From the NCBI GenBank assembly GCA_031256995.1, contig JAIRPL010000052.1, forward strand, positions 16,953 to 80,952: 64,000 bases of DNA, read 5' to 3'. The first letter of the stretch is position 1, and the number at the start of each line of letters is the position of its first letter. Below are positions 1 through 10,596 of this stretch, in pieces. Source of the stretch: Puniceicoccales bacterium. GTDB taxonomy: Bacteria > Verrucomicrobiota > Verrucomicrobiia > Opitutales > UBA953. Both the position numbers and the translations under genes were made by a program. The notes below the pieces were generated by a model that was given only the letters and a program-made list of their open reading frames with translations, ran no database searches and was not told the origin of the DNA.

Positions 1-2
1 AG

Positions 3-3000
3 GGCAAACTTATCGCCAATGGACAATCGCTTGGCTCCGGTTATGTGAATGTCGGCGCGGGAGGAAATCTGGTCATTCTCCAGAATGATTCCGGCACCTT
101 GCTTGCCCAGCTCCGCGCCAGCCAGCAGGGGGAGCTTCTTGTCACCCACCACGCCAATCTTACCAACGAAGCCGTCTCCAATATTCATATCGGCGATGAT
201 TACCAGGTTGGCGTCCTCCAAATATACCGTTCCCAGCCGGAATTTTCCGGAAACCTTGTCGTTGATGGCGGTGTGACCCTTCTTCTTTCCGCCCGTGATG
301 GCGACACCATCGCCCCGAACGACGCCTTCGTCAACGCCAACTCCGTCACACTCACCCAAGGCACGACCCATGCCTCCGACTATTCAGGCGAAGGACGCCA
401 GACCGTGCTTTCCTTTGCCGATTCCAATCAGCGCGTTTCCAATTTTTCCGGCGATCCCAAGACGCGTCTCGAATTAGGGCGCGGCACGGTCACTTTGCGC
501 CAGCGAAAAGACCTGTTTTATCCCGGGTCCATCCGCGGTGCCGGCAACGTCGTCACCATGACGGACAGCACGTTCACGCTCTCGGGTGAAAACACCTACT
601 TTGGCGCCACGGTGCTCATGCCCATCACGGCCCCTGATTCGAACAATGGAGATTTGCGCACCGCCCGCCTTGTGCTCGGCGCGAAAGGCGGCGACGATAT
701 CAAGAACACCTCCGCAGCCATCCTGTTCGCCGGTTCGGAAATCATTAGCGCCGAGGTGGATGCCGACGGACAGCTCGTCCTGGATGCCGCGACGGGGCTT
801 CCCCGTTACCAGCCCCAGCATTTCGGAATGCTCTTTGGCGAACCGGAACTTCGCGACCCGGTGAGCGGGAAAATCCTGGCCGCAGCCCCCAAAATCATCA
901 TGGGGACCGCCACCCTGACCATCGGAGTGGATGCCAGCCACCTTGACGCCCTTGCGCGGGAACTCTCCAACACCAATCCCGACGCGAACAGCCCCGTTGT
1001 GCGGGATATTCAGGCCGGATACTATTTCAACACAGTCTTGACCGGTGAAAAGGGGCCGATGCCAGCCAACCCGCAGGCTTCGGATTTCACCGTTGGCTCC
1101 TCCCGCTATTATCTCGAAACCGTCATCGCCCAGATGACCAGCGAGAAACAGGCGCGGCTTGACCCCGAGACCGGACGCCCGATCGTGGACCCGGTCACCG
1201 GCGCGTTCATTTGGGACGAAAAACCGGGGCGCGGCCTTTCCAATGCCGACAACCTCGAGTACGCCGGGCAAATTGTCGGCTCCGGCGACATTGTGAAAAT
1301 TGGCGACCAACGCCTTATTTTCAGCGCCCAAAGTTTGGATTTCACGGGCGGGATTGATATTCGCGACGGCATTCTCCGGCTTAATTCCGACAGTTTCCCC
1401 AATGCCGCCTTCATCACGGTCGGCGCGGCGCTTGACGACGCCGGGCAAAATATTGTCCGCTATGCCGAGGCCGAGTTTTTCACGCCCGCCCCGCCCGCCG
1501 ACATGCCGGGTTTGGTGCAGCATGTGGCCTCCGTCGTGTCGGGCGCCGGCAAAGTTTCCAAAGTCGGGCCTGGGGCGATGTCCCTTGATTCTTACGAGTA
1601 CACCGGCGGCACTTACGTCAAGAACGGCACCCTCTTTTTACCCGTGCTGCCCGTGCTTGGGGATGTCCGCCTTGGGGGTATCGAGCTTCTTACCGGCGAA
1701 ATCACGCGCGGCATCATCGGTTTTGACGTCAAGGATGGGCTGGATGTGACCTTCAAAAAATCCATCTACGAATATTCCCCGGAAGAGGGTGCCACAGGGG
1801 ACGTCCGGAAGATCGGAGCCGGGCGCCTTGTTCTTGAGGGCCTGCTGGAAGAGGATCCCGGCTACGCGCTTGCGACGCGCTGGGCGGCGGGTGAAGCCGG
1901 GGTGAATCCCGGCCAGATCGCGATCCTGGAACCCTCCTATCGCCTTTCCTATTCCGGAAAAACCTTCGTTGACTCCGGAGAGCTTGTTTTTTCCGGGAAA
2001 CGCTGGGTTTGGGAAAAAAATGAAACCACGGGGGAAAATCTCCGACCGCTCGTTTTCGCCAACATCCCTGTTTCCACCAGCGACTATGTTGTCTCGCGCG
2101 GGGCCACGCTGACTTTTGACGTGGATGCGATGTTCAACGACGTTCTTGCCCCGGCCCCCGCCATTGGCGGCGCGCTTTCGGGAGCCGGCGTTGTGCGCAA
2201 GAACGGTGGCGGCACGCTTGCCATTGCCGCGGAGCAGCCGGATTTCACCGGAGACATTTTTGTCAATGCCGGCAATCTGCGTTTTCGTGTGCCATTCGCG
2301 GTGGAAAACAGCGCCCTGCTCACCATTCAGGACGGCGCGAGCGTCTTTTTGGAGAACAATGACCAGATTTTCCAGAACCTTGCGGGCGGCGCCGGTGCCG
2401 TGCTCAGCCTTGGCTCGGCCAACCTCATCCTCAACACGAAGGTCGCCGAGCCGGTTGCCTACTCCGGCAACATAACCGGGCTTTCCTCCTCCACGCTCAC
2501 CAAGAATGGGGCGGGGGTGCTGGTGTTGCGCGGCGACAATGTCGGCGATTTTCTTGGCAGGATCGTCATCACGAGCGGCGTCCTTGACACCACCACACGC
2601 GCGCTTGGCGACGCCACTTCGATTTCCGCCGATTTCAACGCCATTTTGCGTCTCTATTCTGAAAATCAGGGTGATTATCTCTATGCGCCCGTTGAGAATG
2701 CGGGTGTTGTTGAAAAGACAGGCCCGGGAACGATCCATCTGGCATGGGATTCCGCTCCGCGAAACGCCACGGGGCGTGAGATCCATGTCGCGCAAGGCAC
2801 CCTCGTGCTCGACAGTGCCCGCACAAACAACAAGGTGCCTGTCGTTGTTGTGGACGCCGGCGCCGTCTTTCAGCTGAACCTCCAGCAGGATGCCTTCATC
2901 CACGGCGGCATTGAGATGCAAGGCACGACGTATGGCGGGGAAATCACCGGCGGCGGGGCTGTCACCATAGACGGGCAGGGGAGGGACCGCACTTTTGTGA

Positions 3001-5447
3001 TGGACAAGGCCCCCGCTTACCAGGGAGTCACCCGCATCCAGAACAAGGCCATCCTTGATGTCTCGAACATCAGTGTTTTGGATGGCGGCATTGTTTCTGA
3101 CGCCACCTCGCGCCTTCATTTTGGAGGGATTCCGCGCCTGTTCACCATCCGCCAGAGCGATACAGGCGATGCGTTCGAAGGCACTTTCACGGGCATGGCC
3201 AATCTTGAGATCACCGGGTCGGGCATTCTGCGCTATGCCGGCGGTTCGGCCACGGGGCATGCCGCTGGTGACCTCTCCTCCTACGCGGGTTCCATAACCG
3301 TGCGCGGTGGCAATTTGGAGATCTCCGTCGGCAACCGGAAACCCATCGCCCTCGCCGATGGCAATGAGGGGCAGGCAGGCTCGCTTTATGTGCGAGTCCC
3401 CGAGGCAGATTCCGGCGCGGCATATTCCGCCCCGCTTTCAGGCTCGGGCAATGTCGTGAAGGTCGGTCTTGGCGACTTCCACGCCAGCGGGATGAATTTC
3501 CTCTACGACCCCGCCTTCATCACCAAGACACTGGCTGTCGCCGAGGGGCGTATCATCCTTGACACCGTGAATCTCTCGCGGGTTGAAAAATTGGAGGTGC
3601 GCGACGGTTGCTCTGTCGTTTGGGCGCCCGACGAGGCAGCCGTTGGCGGAAGTCTCGTCCCATCCATTGGCGAAGGGACCCTTGCGGGCGGGCCGGGCGG
3701 GACTTTTGAGAAGATTGATTCCGGCGCGCTTCTCCTGCGCGACCAGCCCGATTTCAAGGGTGAGTTTCGTGTCCTCGACGGTGAATTGCGCGGCAATTTC
3801 AAGCTCGGCGGCAGCCTTTTGGTTTCAGGCTCCACCGCCTCCCTTTCCCCCGGCGAGTCCCCCGGTGTTGTCCAGGTTGAGGGCGCCTTTGTGCTTGAAA
3901 AAGACGCCACCCTGAAAATCGAGATCCAAGGATCCTTGAACGACAAAGTCATCTATGGCACCACCGCCCTTCTGGATGGCATCCTTGAGGTCTCCCTGCT
4001 CGGCGGCACGGAGCCTGTTCGCGGAACCCGTTTCAAATTTATTGAGAAGGCGGGCGAAAATGGCGCGACCCCGGGGCTTTCGCTCGGCGACAATCTCGCC
4101 TTGCGCGTGGGGACGTTTGATGGCTACGACGCCTCCAACCTCTACTTCACACTCTCCACGGACCCTGACACTGGCGCCCCCGTCGTCCTCGTCTCGCAAA
4201 AACACCTTGCCCGTGTTGCCGGATACACCCCCCACGAGGGGTTGCGCGGCTCGTTCCTTCCCGTGCTGGATGGTTTTTCCACCACGCACATCACCCCCGG
4301 CTCCCTTCGCAAGCCCGTGCTTGAGGGCGACTCGCGGGAGCAGCGCGAGGAATACAAGCGCCGCCTGACCGCTTGGGAAAAGGCCTCGGCCGTCGCGGCC
4401 ATCGGCGGTGCGCTTAACAATGCCAAAGCCGGCGAACTCCCGGTGATTGTCAACAACCTCTCCCCGCTTGGCTACGGCTCGCTGGTCTCCATGCAGGCCT
4501 CCGCGCACGCCAGCGCCAATGCGCAGCTGCTCTCCCGGCTTGAGCAGCGCCGCTATGACGTCGGCCTCTTCCTCGTGGAGCATGAGGTGCAGTTTTACGC
4601 CATCGCCACCGGCACCCATGCCGATCTTGGCGGCACACAAACCTCCGGGGCGAATTATAATCACAACACCGCCGGGGCGGTCATCGGGGCGGATTACCAG
4701 TTCGCCTCCAGGACGACCGTCGGCATCGCCGCCGATTACGCCAATGGCAAGGCCTCTTTCCGGGATGGCGGCGGGGATGCCAGAATGGACGCCGCCCGCG
4801 CCACCGCCTACGCCTCCACGATCCTCGGAAATGACGGCTGGTTCCTTGCGGACGCCGGCCTTTCCGCTGGCTACGAAGGATTCGATGTGCGCCGCCATAC
4901 CGTCACGGGCACCAACAAGGCCTCCCCTGAGGCGTGGAGCGTCGGGGCTTTCGTCAACTTTGGGACTGCGTTTGTGCTTCACAAGGATGCCGACAATGCC
5001 AATCGCTTTGATCTCACCCCCGCCATCGGGCTTGAATACAACCATTACGACATCTCCTCCGCCCACGAGACCGGCTCCCTCTCCAACCTCAATGTGACTG
5101 GTTTCAAGCAGGATTCCCTTCGTCTGAAAATCGGCACCGGGCTGAACTGGTTTATTTTCAACACCGCCTACGCCGCCGAATCCTCCTGGAAAGTCGGGCT
5201 GGATGTCCGGTTCACAAGCGAGATTCTTGGCACGGAAACCAAGCTCACCTCCTCCTTCGCCACGGCGGGTGGCGGGCGTTCGCGGACGACCTTGGACACC
5301 CTTCCCGCGCAGACGGCGCAAATCTCGCCCTCGCTTACTTGGAACATTGATGCCCGGAGCAGCGTTTTTGGCTCCTACCAGTTCGAATATGGGTTTGAGG
5401 GGCAGCAGTATCACTCGCTCAGCCTCGGCTTTCGTCACCGGTTTTAG
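3..5447 (+). CDS. Autotransporter with beta-strand repeats and C-terminal barrel (5' end outside window)
   Basis: Large surface protein of the type V (autotransporter) class. The frame is open from the first codon of the window, and the earliest possible in-window start (a GTG at 45) lies inside repeat sequence, so the true start and signal peptide lie upstream. The passenger is Gly/Asn/Val-rich with many repeats of the form GAGxVxKxGxGxLxL followed by FxGxxxVxxGxL, the signature of autotransporter-associated beta-strand repeats that fold as a long beta-helix. From about codon 1515 the sequence changes to amphipathic strands with alternating aromatic residues and ends in a terminal Phe (FRHRF), as expected of an outer-membrane beta-barrel. 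By family knowledge the barrel inserts in the outer membrane and the passenger is displayed or released. No catalytic motif is visible in the passenger, so the substrate or partner is unknown. A second protein of the same class lies at 30726-35012. Confidence 0.9.
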   Translation, partial: GKLIANGQSLGSGYVNVGAGGNLVILQNDSGTLLAQLRASQQGELLVTHHANLTNEAVSNIHIGDDYQVGVLQIYRSQPEFSGNLVVDGGVTLLLSARDGDTIAPNDAFVNANSVTLTQGTTHASDYSGEGRQTVLSFADSNQRVSNFSGDPKTRLELGRGTVTLRQRKDLFYPGSIRGAGNVVTMTDSTFTLSGENTYFGATVLMPITAPDSNNGDLRTARLVLGAKGGDDIKNTSAAILFAGSEIISAEVDADGQLVLDAATGLPRYQPQHFGMLFGEPELRDPVSGKILAAAPKIIMGTATLTIGVDASHLDALARELSNTNPDANSPVVRDIQAGYYFNTVLTGEKGPMPANPQASDFTVGSSRYYLETVIAQMTSEKQARLDPETGRPIVDPVTGAFIWDEKPGRGLSNADNLEYAGQIVGSGDIVKIGDQRLIFSAQSLDFTGGIDIRDGILRLNSDSFPNAAFITVGAALDDAGQNIVRYAEAEFFTPAPPADMPGLVQHVASVVSGAGKVSKVGPGAMSLDSYEYTGGTYVKNGTLFLPVLPVLGDVRLGGIELLTGEITRGIIGFDVKDGLDVTFKKSIYEYSPEEGATGDVRKIGAGRLVLEGLLEEDPGYALATRWAAGEAGVNPGQIAILEPSYRLSYSGKTFVDSGELVFSGKRWVWEKNETTGENLRPLVFANIPVSTSDYVVSRGATLTFDVDAMFNDVLAPAPAIGGALSGAGVVRKNGGGTLAIAAEQPDFTGDIFVNAGNLRFRVPFAVENSALLTIQDGASVFLENNDQIFQNLAGGAGAVLSLGSANLILNTKVAEPVAYSGNITGLSSSTLTKNGAGVLVLRGDNVGDFLGRIVITSGVLDTTTRALGDATSISADFNAILRLYSENQGDYLYAPVENAGVVEKTGPGTIHLAWDSAPRNATGREIHVAQGTLVLDSARTNNKVPVVVVDAGAVFQLNLQQDAFIHGGIEMQGTTYGGEITGGGAVTIDGQGRDRTFVMDKAPAYQGVTRIQNKAILDVSNISVLDGGIVSDATSRLHFGGIPRLFTIRQSDTGDAFEGTFTGMANLEITGSGILRYAGGSATGHAAGDLSSYAGSITVRGGNLEISVGNRKPIALADGNEGQAGSLYVRVPEADSGAAYSAPLSGSGNVVKVGLGDFHASGMNFLYDPAFITKTLAVAEGRIILDTVNLSRVEKLEVRDGCSVVWAPDEAAVGGSLVPSIGEGTLAGGPGGTFEKIDSGALLLRDQPDFKGEFRVLDGELRGNFKLGGSLLVSGSTASLSPGESPGVVQVEGAFVLEKDATLKIEIQGSLNDKVIYGTTALLDGILEVSLLGGTEPVRGTRFKFIEKAGENGATPGLSLGDNLALRVGTFDGYDASNLYFTLSTDPDTGAPVVLVSQKHLARVAGYTPHEGLRGSFLPVLDGFSTTHITPGSLRKPVLEGDSREQREEYKRRLTAWEKASAVAAIGGALNNAKAGELPVIVNNLSPLGYGSLVSMQASAHASANAQLLSRLEQRRYDVGLFLVEHEVQFYAIATGTHADLGGTQTSGANYNHNTAGAVIGADYQFASRTTVGIAADYANGKASFRDGGGDARMDAARATAYASTILGNDGWFLADAGLSAGYEGFDVRRHTVTGTNKASPEAWSVGAFVNFGTAFVLHKDADNANRFDLTPAIGLEYNHYDISSAHETGSLSNLNVTGFKQDSLRLKIGTGLNWFIFNTAYAAESSWKVGLDVRFTSEILGTETKLTSSFATAGGGRSRTTLDTLPAQTAQISPSLTWNIDARSSVFGSYQFEYGFEGQQYHSLSLGFRHRF

Positions 5448-5470
5448 AGCCGCCGGGGGCCGGGTTCTGC

Positions 5471-5494
5471 CCACGCCCTGGCACGTGGTTTTTT
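5471..5494 (+). terminator. Probable intrinsic terminator after the autotransporter
   Basis: Short stem CCACG/CGTGG (5471-5475 with 5484-5488), an 8-nt loop, then six T residues. It sits 24 bp after the autotransporter stop. The stem is only 5 bp, so strength is uncertain. Confidence 0.45.
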
Positions 5495-5632
5495 GCAGGC
5501 CTTCCCCCTTTTTTGCCTCGGGGGCCGGCTTGCGGGAAGGCCGGGTGTTTCCGGGGTTGGCGGGACGTCTTGTGACGTGGACGCCTCTTCCATGCTTGCG
5601 GCATGGCTTTTTTCATTCACTTTGTCCAAGAA

Positions 5633-6385
5633 ATGAACGATTTGCCGGAAGTTTCTCCCGCGCGAAACATCCCGCGCCACACCGCCATCATCATGGACGG
5701 GAACGGGCGCTGGGCACGCCAGCGCGGTCTTCCGCGAGTCCTGGGGCATGAGCGTGGAGGCGAAAACCTCCTGCGCATCGTCGAGGCCGCCGGCGACCTT
5801 GGCATTGAGTTTTTGACGGTTTATGCCTTTTCCGTCGAAAATTGGCAGCGCCCCGATGAGGAAGTCTCCAGCTTGATGAGACTCCTTGAGAGCTACCTCT
5901 CCCGCCATGCCGAGACCCTCGTGAAGCGGCAGGTGCGTTTGCGTGTCATCGGGGACATTGACGCCCTTCCGGAACACGCCCGCCGGCCCTTGCTCGAGAC
6001 CATTCAGGCCACGAAGTCGTTCACAGGGAAGAACCTCGTGCTTGCCCTCAATTATGGATCCCGCGCCGAGCTTGTCCGCGTCGCGCAGGGCATTGCCCGC
6101 GATGCCCGCAACGGGACGCTCGCCCCGGAGTCCCTGGATTGGGAAAACATTGCCGCCCGTCTTGACACGGCAGGCATCCCCGACCCCGACCTTGTCATTC
6201 GCACATCGGGCGAAATTCGCCTTAGCAATTTTCTCCTCCTGCAGGCCGCGTATGCCGAGTGGTACTTTTCGCCGGTGCTCTGGCCTGATTTTGACGCCGC
6301 CTGCCTTGCCGAGGCGGTTCGTGATTATTCCCGCCGCAACCGGCGTTTCGGAAAGGCTCCCGCCCTGCCTGCGCCCGCCCTGTAG
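5633..6385 (+). CDS. uppS: Isoprenyl transferase (undecaprenyl diphosphate synthase)
   Basis: Cis-prenyltransferase that condenses isopentenyl diphosphate units onto farnesyl diphosphate to make undecaprenyl diphosphate, the lipid carrier for peptidoglycan and surface polysaccharides. The 250-residue length is typical. The first substrate-binding motif is IIMDGNGRWA, carrying the catalytic Asp, and the C-terminal motif DLVIRTSGEIRLSNFLLLQ with WYFSPVLWPDF is diagnostic. The start was placed at the ATG at 5633, 18 codons before the HTAIIMDGN motif. An in-frame ATG at 5603 would add 10 residues (MAFFIHFVQE), and neither has a clear ribosome-binding site. In many bacteria uppS is followed by cdsA and dxr. 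Here yidC follows instead, after 160 bp. Confidence 0.95.
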   Translation: MNDLPEVSPARNIPRHTAIIMDGNGRWARQRGLPRVLGHERGGENLLRIVEAAGDLGIEFLTVYAFSVENWQRPDEEVSSLMRLLESYLSRHAETLVKRQVRLRVIGDIDALPEHARRPLLETIQATKSFTGKNLVLALNYGSRAELVRVAQGIARDARNGTLAPESLDWENIAARLDTAGIPDPDLVIRTSGEIRLSNFLLLQAAYAEWYFSPVLWPDFDAACLAEAVRDYSRRNRRFGKAPALPAPAL

Positions 6386-6545
6386 CTTGCGCCGGCCGGG
6401 AGTCTTCATGCCTGCCGCAGGGGGGCGTGCGAAGCGGGGTCTTGTGGTGGTGATTTTGCGGTGAATGGCGGGGGCATGCGTCGTTTTTCGTGATTTTCCT
6501 TCCACGGGAGCGCAGGGATTCATTTCCTGCGGGGCCTTTTTTTCG

Positions 6546-8534
6546 ATGTCTTCGCATAAAAACACCATTATTGGCGTGGCCTTGCTTGTCGTGGCGCTTG
6601 GGTTGGTAGCCCTTAACAACCATTCGCAGCGACCAGCCCAAAGTGAAATCCGGTCTGCTGGTTCGGATGCCGTGGCGCAGGGAAGTCTGCCAGCCGTGCC
6701 GTTTGCGCGGACAGAGCCGGCCGCCGGCGCCCAACCCGTCGCCCCGGCCCCCGTGGCGGGGCCTTCCTCCGCCGCCCCCTCCGCGCTCCCGGCCGGAACG
6801 GCGCATGCTCCGTCCAGGCCGGAAGACAAGACCATCACCCTTGGCAACGATTCCATCCGCCTCGCAATCTCCACGCGCACGGGCGGCCTGCGCAGTGTCG
6901 CCCTCCTGACGCATGCCGACACCTTGGAGCACCAGCGTGAACCTGAAAAATATCCCTATTTCTTCAACTCGACCTTCGCCCCTGTTCCCGCGCTTTCTTT
7001 GCGGCAGGACACGGGCAGTGCCACGCCAGAGTTGCTGGAGCCGGAATTTTCCGTTGTCGAGGCTCCCGCGCCGGACGCCCCCCCCGCCTCCGCTCCCGTG
7101 GCGCGCCGCGTGGTTCTGGCATCCTCGCCAAGCTTCTCCCCGGGGCTGTCCATCATACGCACGTATGAGATCCCTGTTCCCGATGCCGGCAAAAAGTCCG
7201 ACCCGAATCTTGTGCGTGTCACAACCACCTTTGCCAACACGGGCACCACCCCGCTTGCGGCGCGTTATATCCGCCTTAACACCGGCACCCTGCCGCCCAC
7301 GGGAGGCGACACTTACAACCAGTTTCTCAGTGTTTCCGCGTATGACGGCGATGAATTTCAGAAACGGATGCCCGCCGATTTTGCCGCTTCCGGCGGTTTT
7401 CTTGGCATGGGTGGCCACGGGGCGCGCGACTATGAACGGATTTCCCCGGCGGGAACGGCTCCGTGGAAATGGGTCGCGGTGACGAACCAGTATTTTGCCG
7501 GCATCTATCGTTTTGCCGCTCCCGAGCCGGGTGCCGCCTTTTTCCCGGCCACAGACCTGCACATCACACCAATTCGCGGGCGCGATCCACTGACGGGCGA
7601 GGAAAACATCCGCACGGCCACGGGTGACGTCGGTTTCAGCCTTCCCGCGCTTTCTCCCGGGCAAAAGGTTGTGCTTGCGGGCGACTATTATGTCGGCCCG
7701 CGCGAATACACACGCCTGGCCAAGCTTGGGCAGGGCGAGGAGAAGGCCGTGCAGTTCTCCAAGTATCTCTTCATCTCAATGGATTTCCTGTGCAAGGTCT
7801 TCACCGTTGTGCTGGACCTGCTGCACTCCATTTTTCCCGCGAGTTTCCCCTATTCCTGGGGGCTGGCCATCGTCCTGCTCACGCTCATCGTGAAGGCCCT
7901 GACCTGGCCGCTTGTCACCGCCCAGCAACGCAGCGCGGAAAAAATGCGCCGCTTCCAAGGCCCCATGAAGGCCATTCGCGAAAAATACAAGGATGACACC
8001 CGCCGGCAGCAGCAGGAGATGATGAAGCTCTATCAGGAGCACAAAATCAATCCTTTCGCCGGCTGCCTTCCCGTCCTGATCCAGATGCCCATCTTTATCG
8101 GGCTGTTTTTCACATTCCAGTCGCTCGCCCAGCTTCGTTTTCAGCCCTTTCTGTGGATAACGGATCTTTCCATGCCCGACCTGGTGCCGGGGCTGGAAAA
8201 CTTCAGCATCCTCGGGGTTCACCTGCACCTGCTTCCGGTTTTCATGGGCGCGACAATGCTCCTGAACCTGCGCCTCTCCCCCATGCCCAACATGGAAGGG
8301 CAGCAAAAGGTGCTCATGTATGGCATCATGTTGTTCATCCCCGTCTTTTGTTACACGATGCCCGCCGCCCTCATGCTCTATTATTCCGTGCAAAACATCC
8401 TCACCATCGGCCAGACCTTTCACACCCGCCGCCGCATGAAACGCGAGGAAGCCGCGGAGCCTGCCAGCAAGGTCGTGCTCGACCTGCCAGGCCCGGCGAA
8501 TTCCAAAAAAGGGAGGAAGCACGGGCGGGGGTGA
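6546..8534 (+). CDS. yidC: Membrane protein insertase YidC
   Basis: Inserts and folds inner-membrane proteins, alone or with SecYEG. The 662 residues show the Gram-negative layout: an N-terminal transmembrane anchor (IIGVALLVVALGLVAL, about residues 6-22), an Ala/Pro-rich linker, a large periplasmic beta-sandwich domain (about 90-400), and the C-terminal YidC/Oxa1/Alb3 core with five hydrophobic segments, including SWGLAIVLLTLIVKALTWPL with its conserved Arg/Lys neighbourhood and INPFAGCLPVLIQMPIFIGL. The basic tail (KKGRKHGRG) fits ribosome contact. The ATG at 6546 (MSSHKNTIIG) was chosen because it directly precedes the anchor. An upstream GTG-frame extension would put 27 residues ahead of it. 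No rnpA, yidD or rpmH is adjacent, unlike the usual oriC-linked arrangement. Confidence 0.95.
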   Translation: MSSHKNTIIGVALLVVALGLVALNNHSQRPAQSEIRSAGSDAVAQGSLPAVPFARTEPAAGAQPVAPAPVAGPSSAAPSALPAGTAHAPSRPEDKTITLGNDSIRLAISTRTGGLRSVALLTHADTLEHQREPEKYPYFFNSTFAPVPALSLRQDTGSATPELLEPEFSVVEAPAPDAPPASAPVARRVVLASSPSFSPGLSIIRTYEIPVPDAGKKSDPNLVRVTTTFANTGTTPLAARYIRLNTGTLPPTGGDTYNQFLSVSAYDGDEFQKRMPADFAASGGFLGMGGHGARDYERISPAGTAPWKWVAVTNQYFAGIYRFAAPEPGAAFFPATDLHITPIRGRDPLTGEENIRTATGDVGFSLPALSPGQKVVLAGDYYVGPREYTRLAKLGQGEEKAVQFSKYLFISMDFLCKVFTVVLDLLHSIFPASFPYSWGLAIVLLTLIVKALTWPLVTAQQRSAEKMRRFQGPMKAIREKYKDDTRRQQQEMMKLYQEHKINPFAGCLPVLIQMPIFIGLFFTFQSLAQLRFQPFLWITDLSMPDLVPGLENFSILGVHLHLLPVFMGATMLLNLRLSPMPNMEGQQKVLMYGIMLFIPVFCYTMPAALMLYYSVQNILTIGQTFHTRRRMKREEAAEPASKVVLDLPGPANSKKGRKHGRG

Positions 8535-8610
8535 TTTCGCCCCTGGTCCGCCAGGCGGGAAAACGGGGGCAGGCCCGCCCCGGCATCCCTTGCCCCGCAT
8601 CTCAATTCTT

Positions 8611-10536
8611 ATGAACGGACAACCCCCGCCACCCGCCACCGCGCGCCACTCCCCCGCGTTGCGCGGGAATGCCGGGTGCGGGGTCCACGAGGGCGCGCCT
8701 GCCACGGCCATGCCCCAGGGCCTTTCCAACGCCGGGGCGGATGGCGGCACGCTCGCCTGCCTCTACCGCCTCGGCAATCTTGTCAACAGCACGGAGGACC
8801 CCGGCGAGGCCCTCGAGCTTTTGCTGGATGAGGTGGTGCGTGTTTTTGGCGCGAGCAGCGCGGCGGTCTCCCTGCTGAACCCCGACACCGGGGGCCTGCG
8901 CATTGAAGTCAGCCGCGGGCATGATGGCACGGCCCTGGGCTTTGAGCTGCCCCCGGGGCGCGGCATCACCGGCTGGGTTGCCATGCACAACCGCCCGCTT
9001 CTCGTCCCCGACACCGCCAAGGACCCGCGCTATGTCCACATCAAGCCGGGTGTCCGCTCCGAGCTTGCCGTGCCGATGGAGATCCGGGGAAACGTCATCG
9101 GCGTTGTCAATTGCGACAGCGACCGCCCTGGCGCCTTTTCAGAGGCCCATGCGCGTTTGCTTGCCCTCATCACCGCGGAGGCGGCGAAGATCGTCGGGCG
9201 CCTCTGGCTTTTGCGCCAGTTCAAGGCGCAGGCGGCGCAGCTTGAGACCATTGTCGCCGCGACGCATTCGCTCGTCCACGAGCGCGACCTGCCCGGCGTC
9301 TTTGGCGACCTTGCCCGCCACACCCGCGCGCTGGCCCAATGCCGTGCCACGGCGGTTTACGCGGTGGAGAATGACGGCGGCCGCATGCTGCGCCTGGCCG
9401 CCGTGGATGGCCCGCTTGCCCCGGCCCGCCTCACCCCCGTGCTTTCGCCGCTGGACACCGCGCTTGGCGTGCCTGCCACGCGCGCGCGGCAGGTCGAGAT
9501 TCATAACGCCGGGCGCGGGGAGGATCACCTCTTCGAGCAGCTGGACGACACGATGGCGGCCGCCTCGATATTGGCGACGCCCGTCCACTATGACGGCGAG
9601 GTCTCCGGAGTCCTGCTTGTCATGCACGGCGGCCCCCACCGCTATAGCAACGACGAGAAACGGCTCGCCAGCACCATCGCCGCCATTGGCGCCTCCGCCG
9701 CCCAGAATGCCCGCCTCTACGCCCGTCTTTTTGCCAATGAGGAGGATTTGCGCCGCGGCGAGCGCCTCACCACCCTTGGCATGCTTGCCGCCGAGATCGC
9801 CCACGAGGTGCGCAACCCTCTTACCGTCATCAAGCTGCTTTTCGACACCCTCGGCCTGCGTTTTCCCGATGGCGACGCGCGCGGCGAGGACATTCGCGTG
9901 ATACGCGAGAAACTCTCCCATCTGGAGACCGTCGTCGGCAGGGTGCTCGACTACGGACGCTTGCAGACGCAGACCTTCGCCCCGGTCGAACTTTCCACGG
10001 CCATTTTGGAGACACTGCAAATGATGCGCCTGAAGTTGGAGCAGTGCCGTGTCCGCGCCACGCTCGTCCGCGCGCCATGGGATGCCCCGGCCGCTTCTTC
10101 CGAGGCCCACGCCCCGCCTTCGGGCGCGGCTTTCGCCCCCGCATCAGGCCCCGTTCCCGCGCTGCCGCAGGCCTTTTGGCTGGAGGGCGACAAGGGGCAG
10201 GTGCAGCAGGTGCTTTTGAATCTTTTCCTCAATGCCATTCATGCCATGCCCGAGGGGGGCGAAATCCGCCTTGCCCTCGGTCGCGTCCCCGGCCCGCCCC
10301 CCCGCATCCGGTTGCTCGTCGCCGACACGGGCGGCGGCATTCCATCCGAGCTTCGCGCGCGGGCCTTCGACTCCTTCCTCACCGCCACAAAAGGTGGCAC
10401 CGGCCTTGGCCTGGCCATCGTCAAACGGATCATGCGCAATCACCACGGAGACATCTCCCTTGAATCCACCTCCTCCTCCGGAACCACGTTTTCCCTCTGG
10501 TTTCCCGCCATTCCCGCGCCCCGCCATCCCGCCTGA
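8611..10536 (+). CDS. Double-GAF sensor histidine kinase
   Basis: Soluble two-component sensor kinase of about 641 residues with no transmembrane segment, so it probably reads a cytosolic signal. Two GAF domains are visible (about residues 45-190, with [19 protein letters not shown] and [14 protein letters not shown], and about 215-365, with [15 protein letters not shown]). They are followed by a HisKA domain whose H-box [14 protein letters not shown] places the phospho-accepting His near residue 398. A HATPase_c domain follows, with the N-box [13 protein letters not shown]1 [10 protein letters not shown] and G2 [11 protein letters not shown] Pro/Ala-rich insertion of about 30 residues lies between HisKA and HATPase. 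No response regulator is encoded nearby, so it is an orphan kinase, and the GAF ligand cannot be read from sequence. The start is uncertain: ATG 8611 was chosen, with an ATG at 8710 and an upstream TTG as alternatives. Confidence 0.88.
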   Translation: MNGQPPPPATARHSPALRGNAGCGVHEGAPATAMPQGLSNAGADGGTLACLYRLGNLVNSTEDPGEALELLLDEVVRVFGASSAAVSLLNPDTGGLRIEVSRGHDGTALGFELPPGRGITGWVAMHNRPLLVPDTAKDPRYVHIKPGVRSELAVPMEIRGNVIGVVNCDSDRPGAFSEAHARLLALITAEAAKIVGRLWLLRQFKAQAAQLETIVAATHSLVHERDLPGVFGDLARHTRALAQCRATAVYAVENDGGRMLRLAAVDGPLAPARLTPVLSPLDTALGVPATRARQVEIHNAGRGEDHLFEQLDDTMAAASILATPVHYDGEVSGVLLVMHGGPHRYSNDEKRLASTIAAIGASAAQNARLYARLFANEEDLRRGERLTTLGMLAAEIAHEVRNPLTVIKLLFDTLGLRFPDGDARGEDIRVIREKLSHLETVVGRVLDYGRLQTQTFAPVELSTAILETLQMMRLKLEQCRVRATLVRAPWDAPAASSEAHAPPSGAAFAPASGPVPALPQAFWLEGDKGQVQQVLLNLFLNAIHAMPEGGEIRLALGRVPGPPPRIRLLVADTGGGIPSELRARAFDSFLTATKGGTGLGLAIVKRIMRNHHGDISLESTSSSGTTFSLWFPAIPAPRHPA

Positions 10537-10596
10537 GCCTGCCTCGCGGCGCTCCTTCGCATAACGACCTCACCCATTCCTACTGAACACGGCCAC

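Noticed and set aside
1638..3260. 540-codon open frame on the minus strand inside the autotransporter
   Set aside because: It is the antisense of a high-GC repeat gene, with Arg/Gly-rich composition and no family features.
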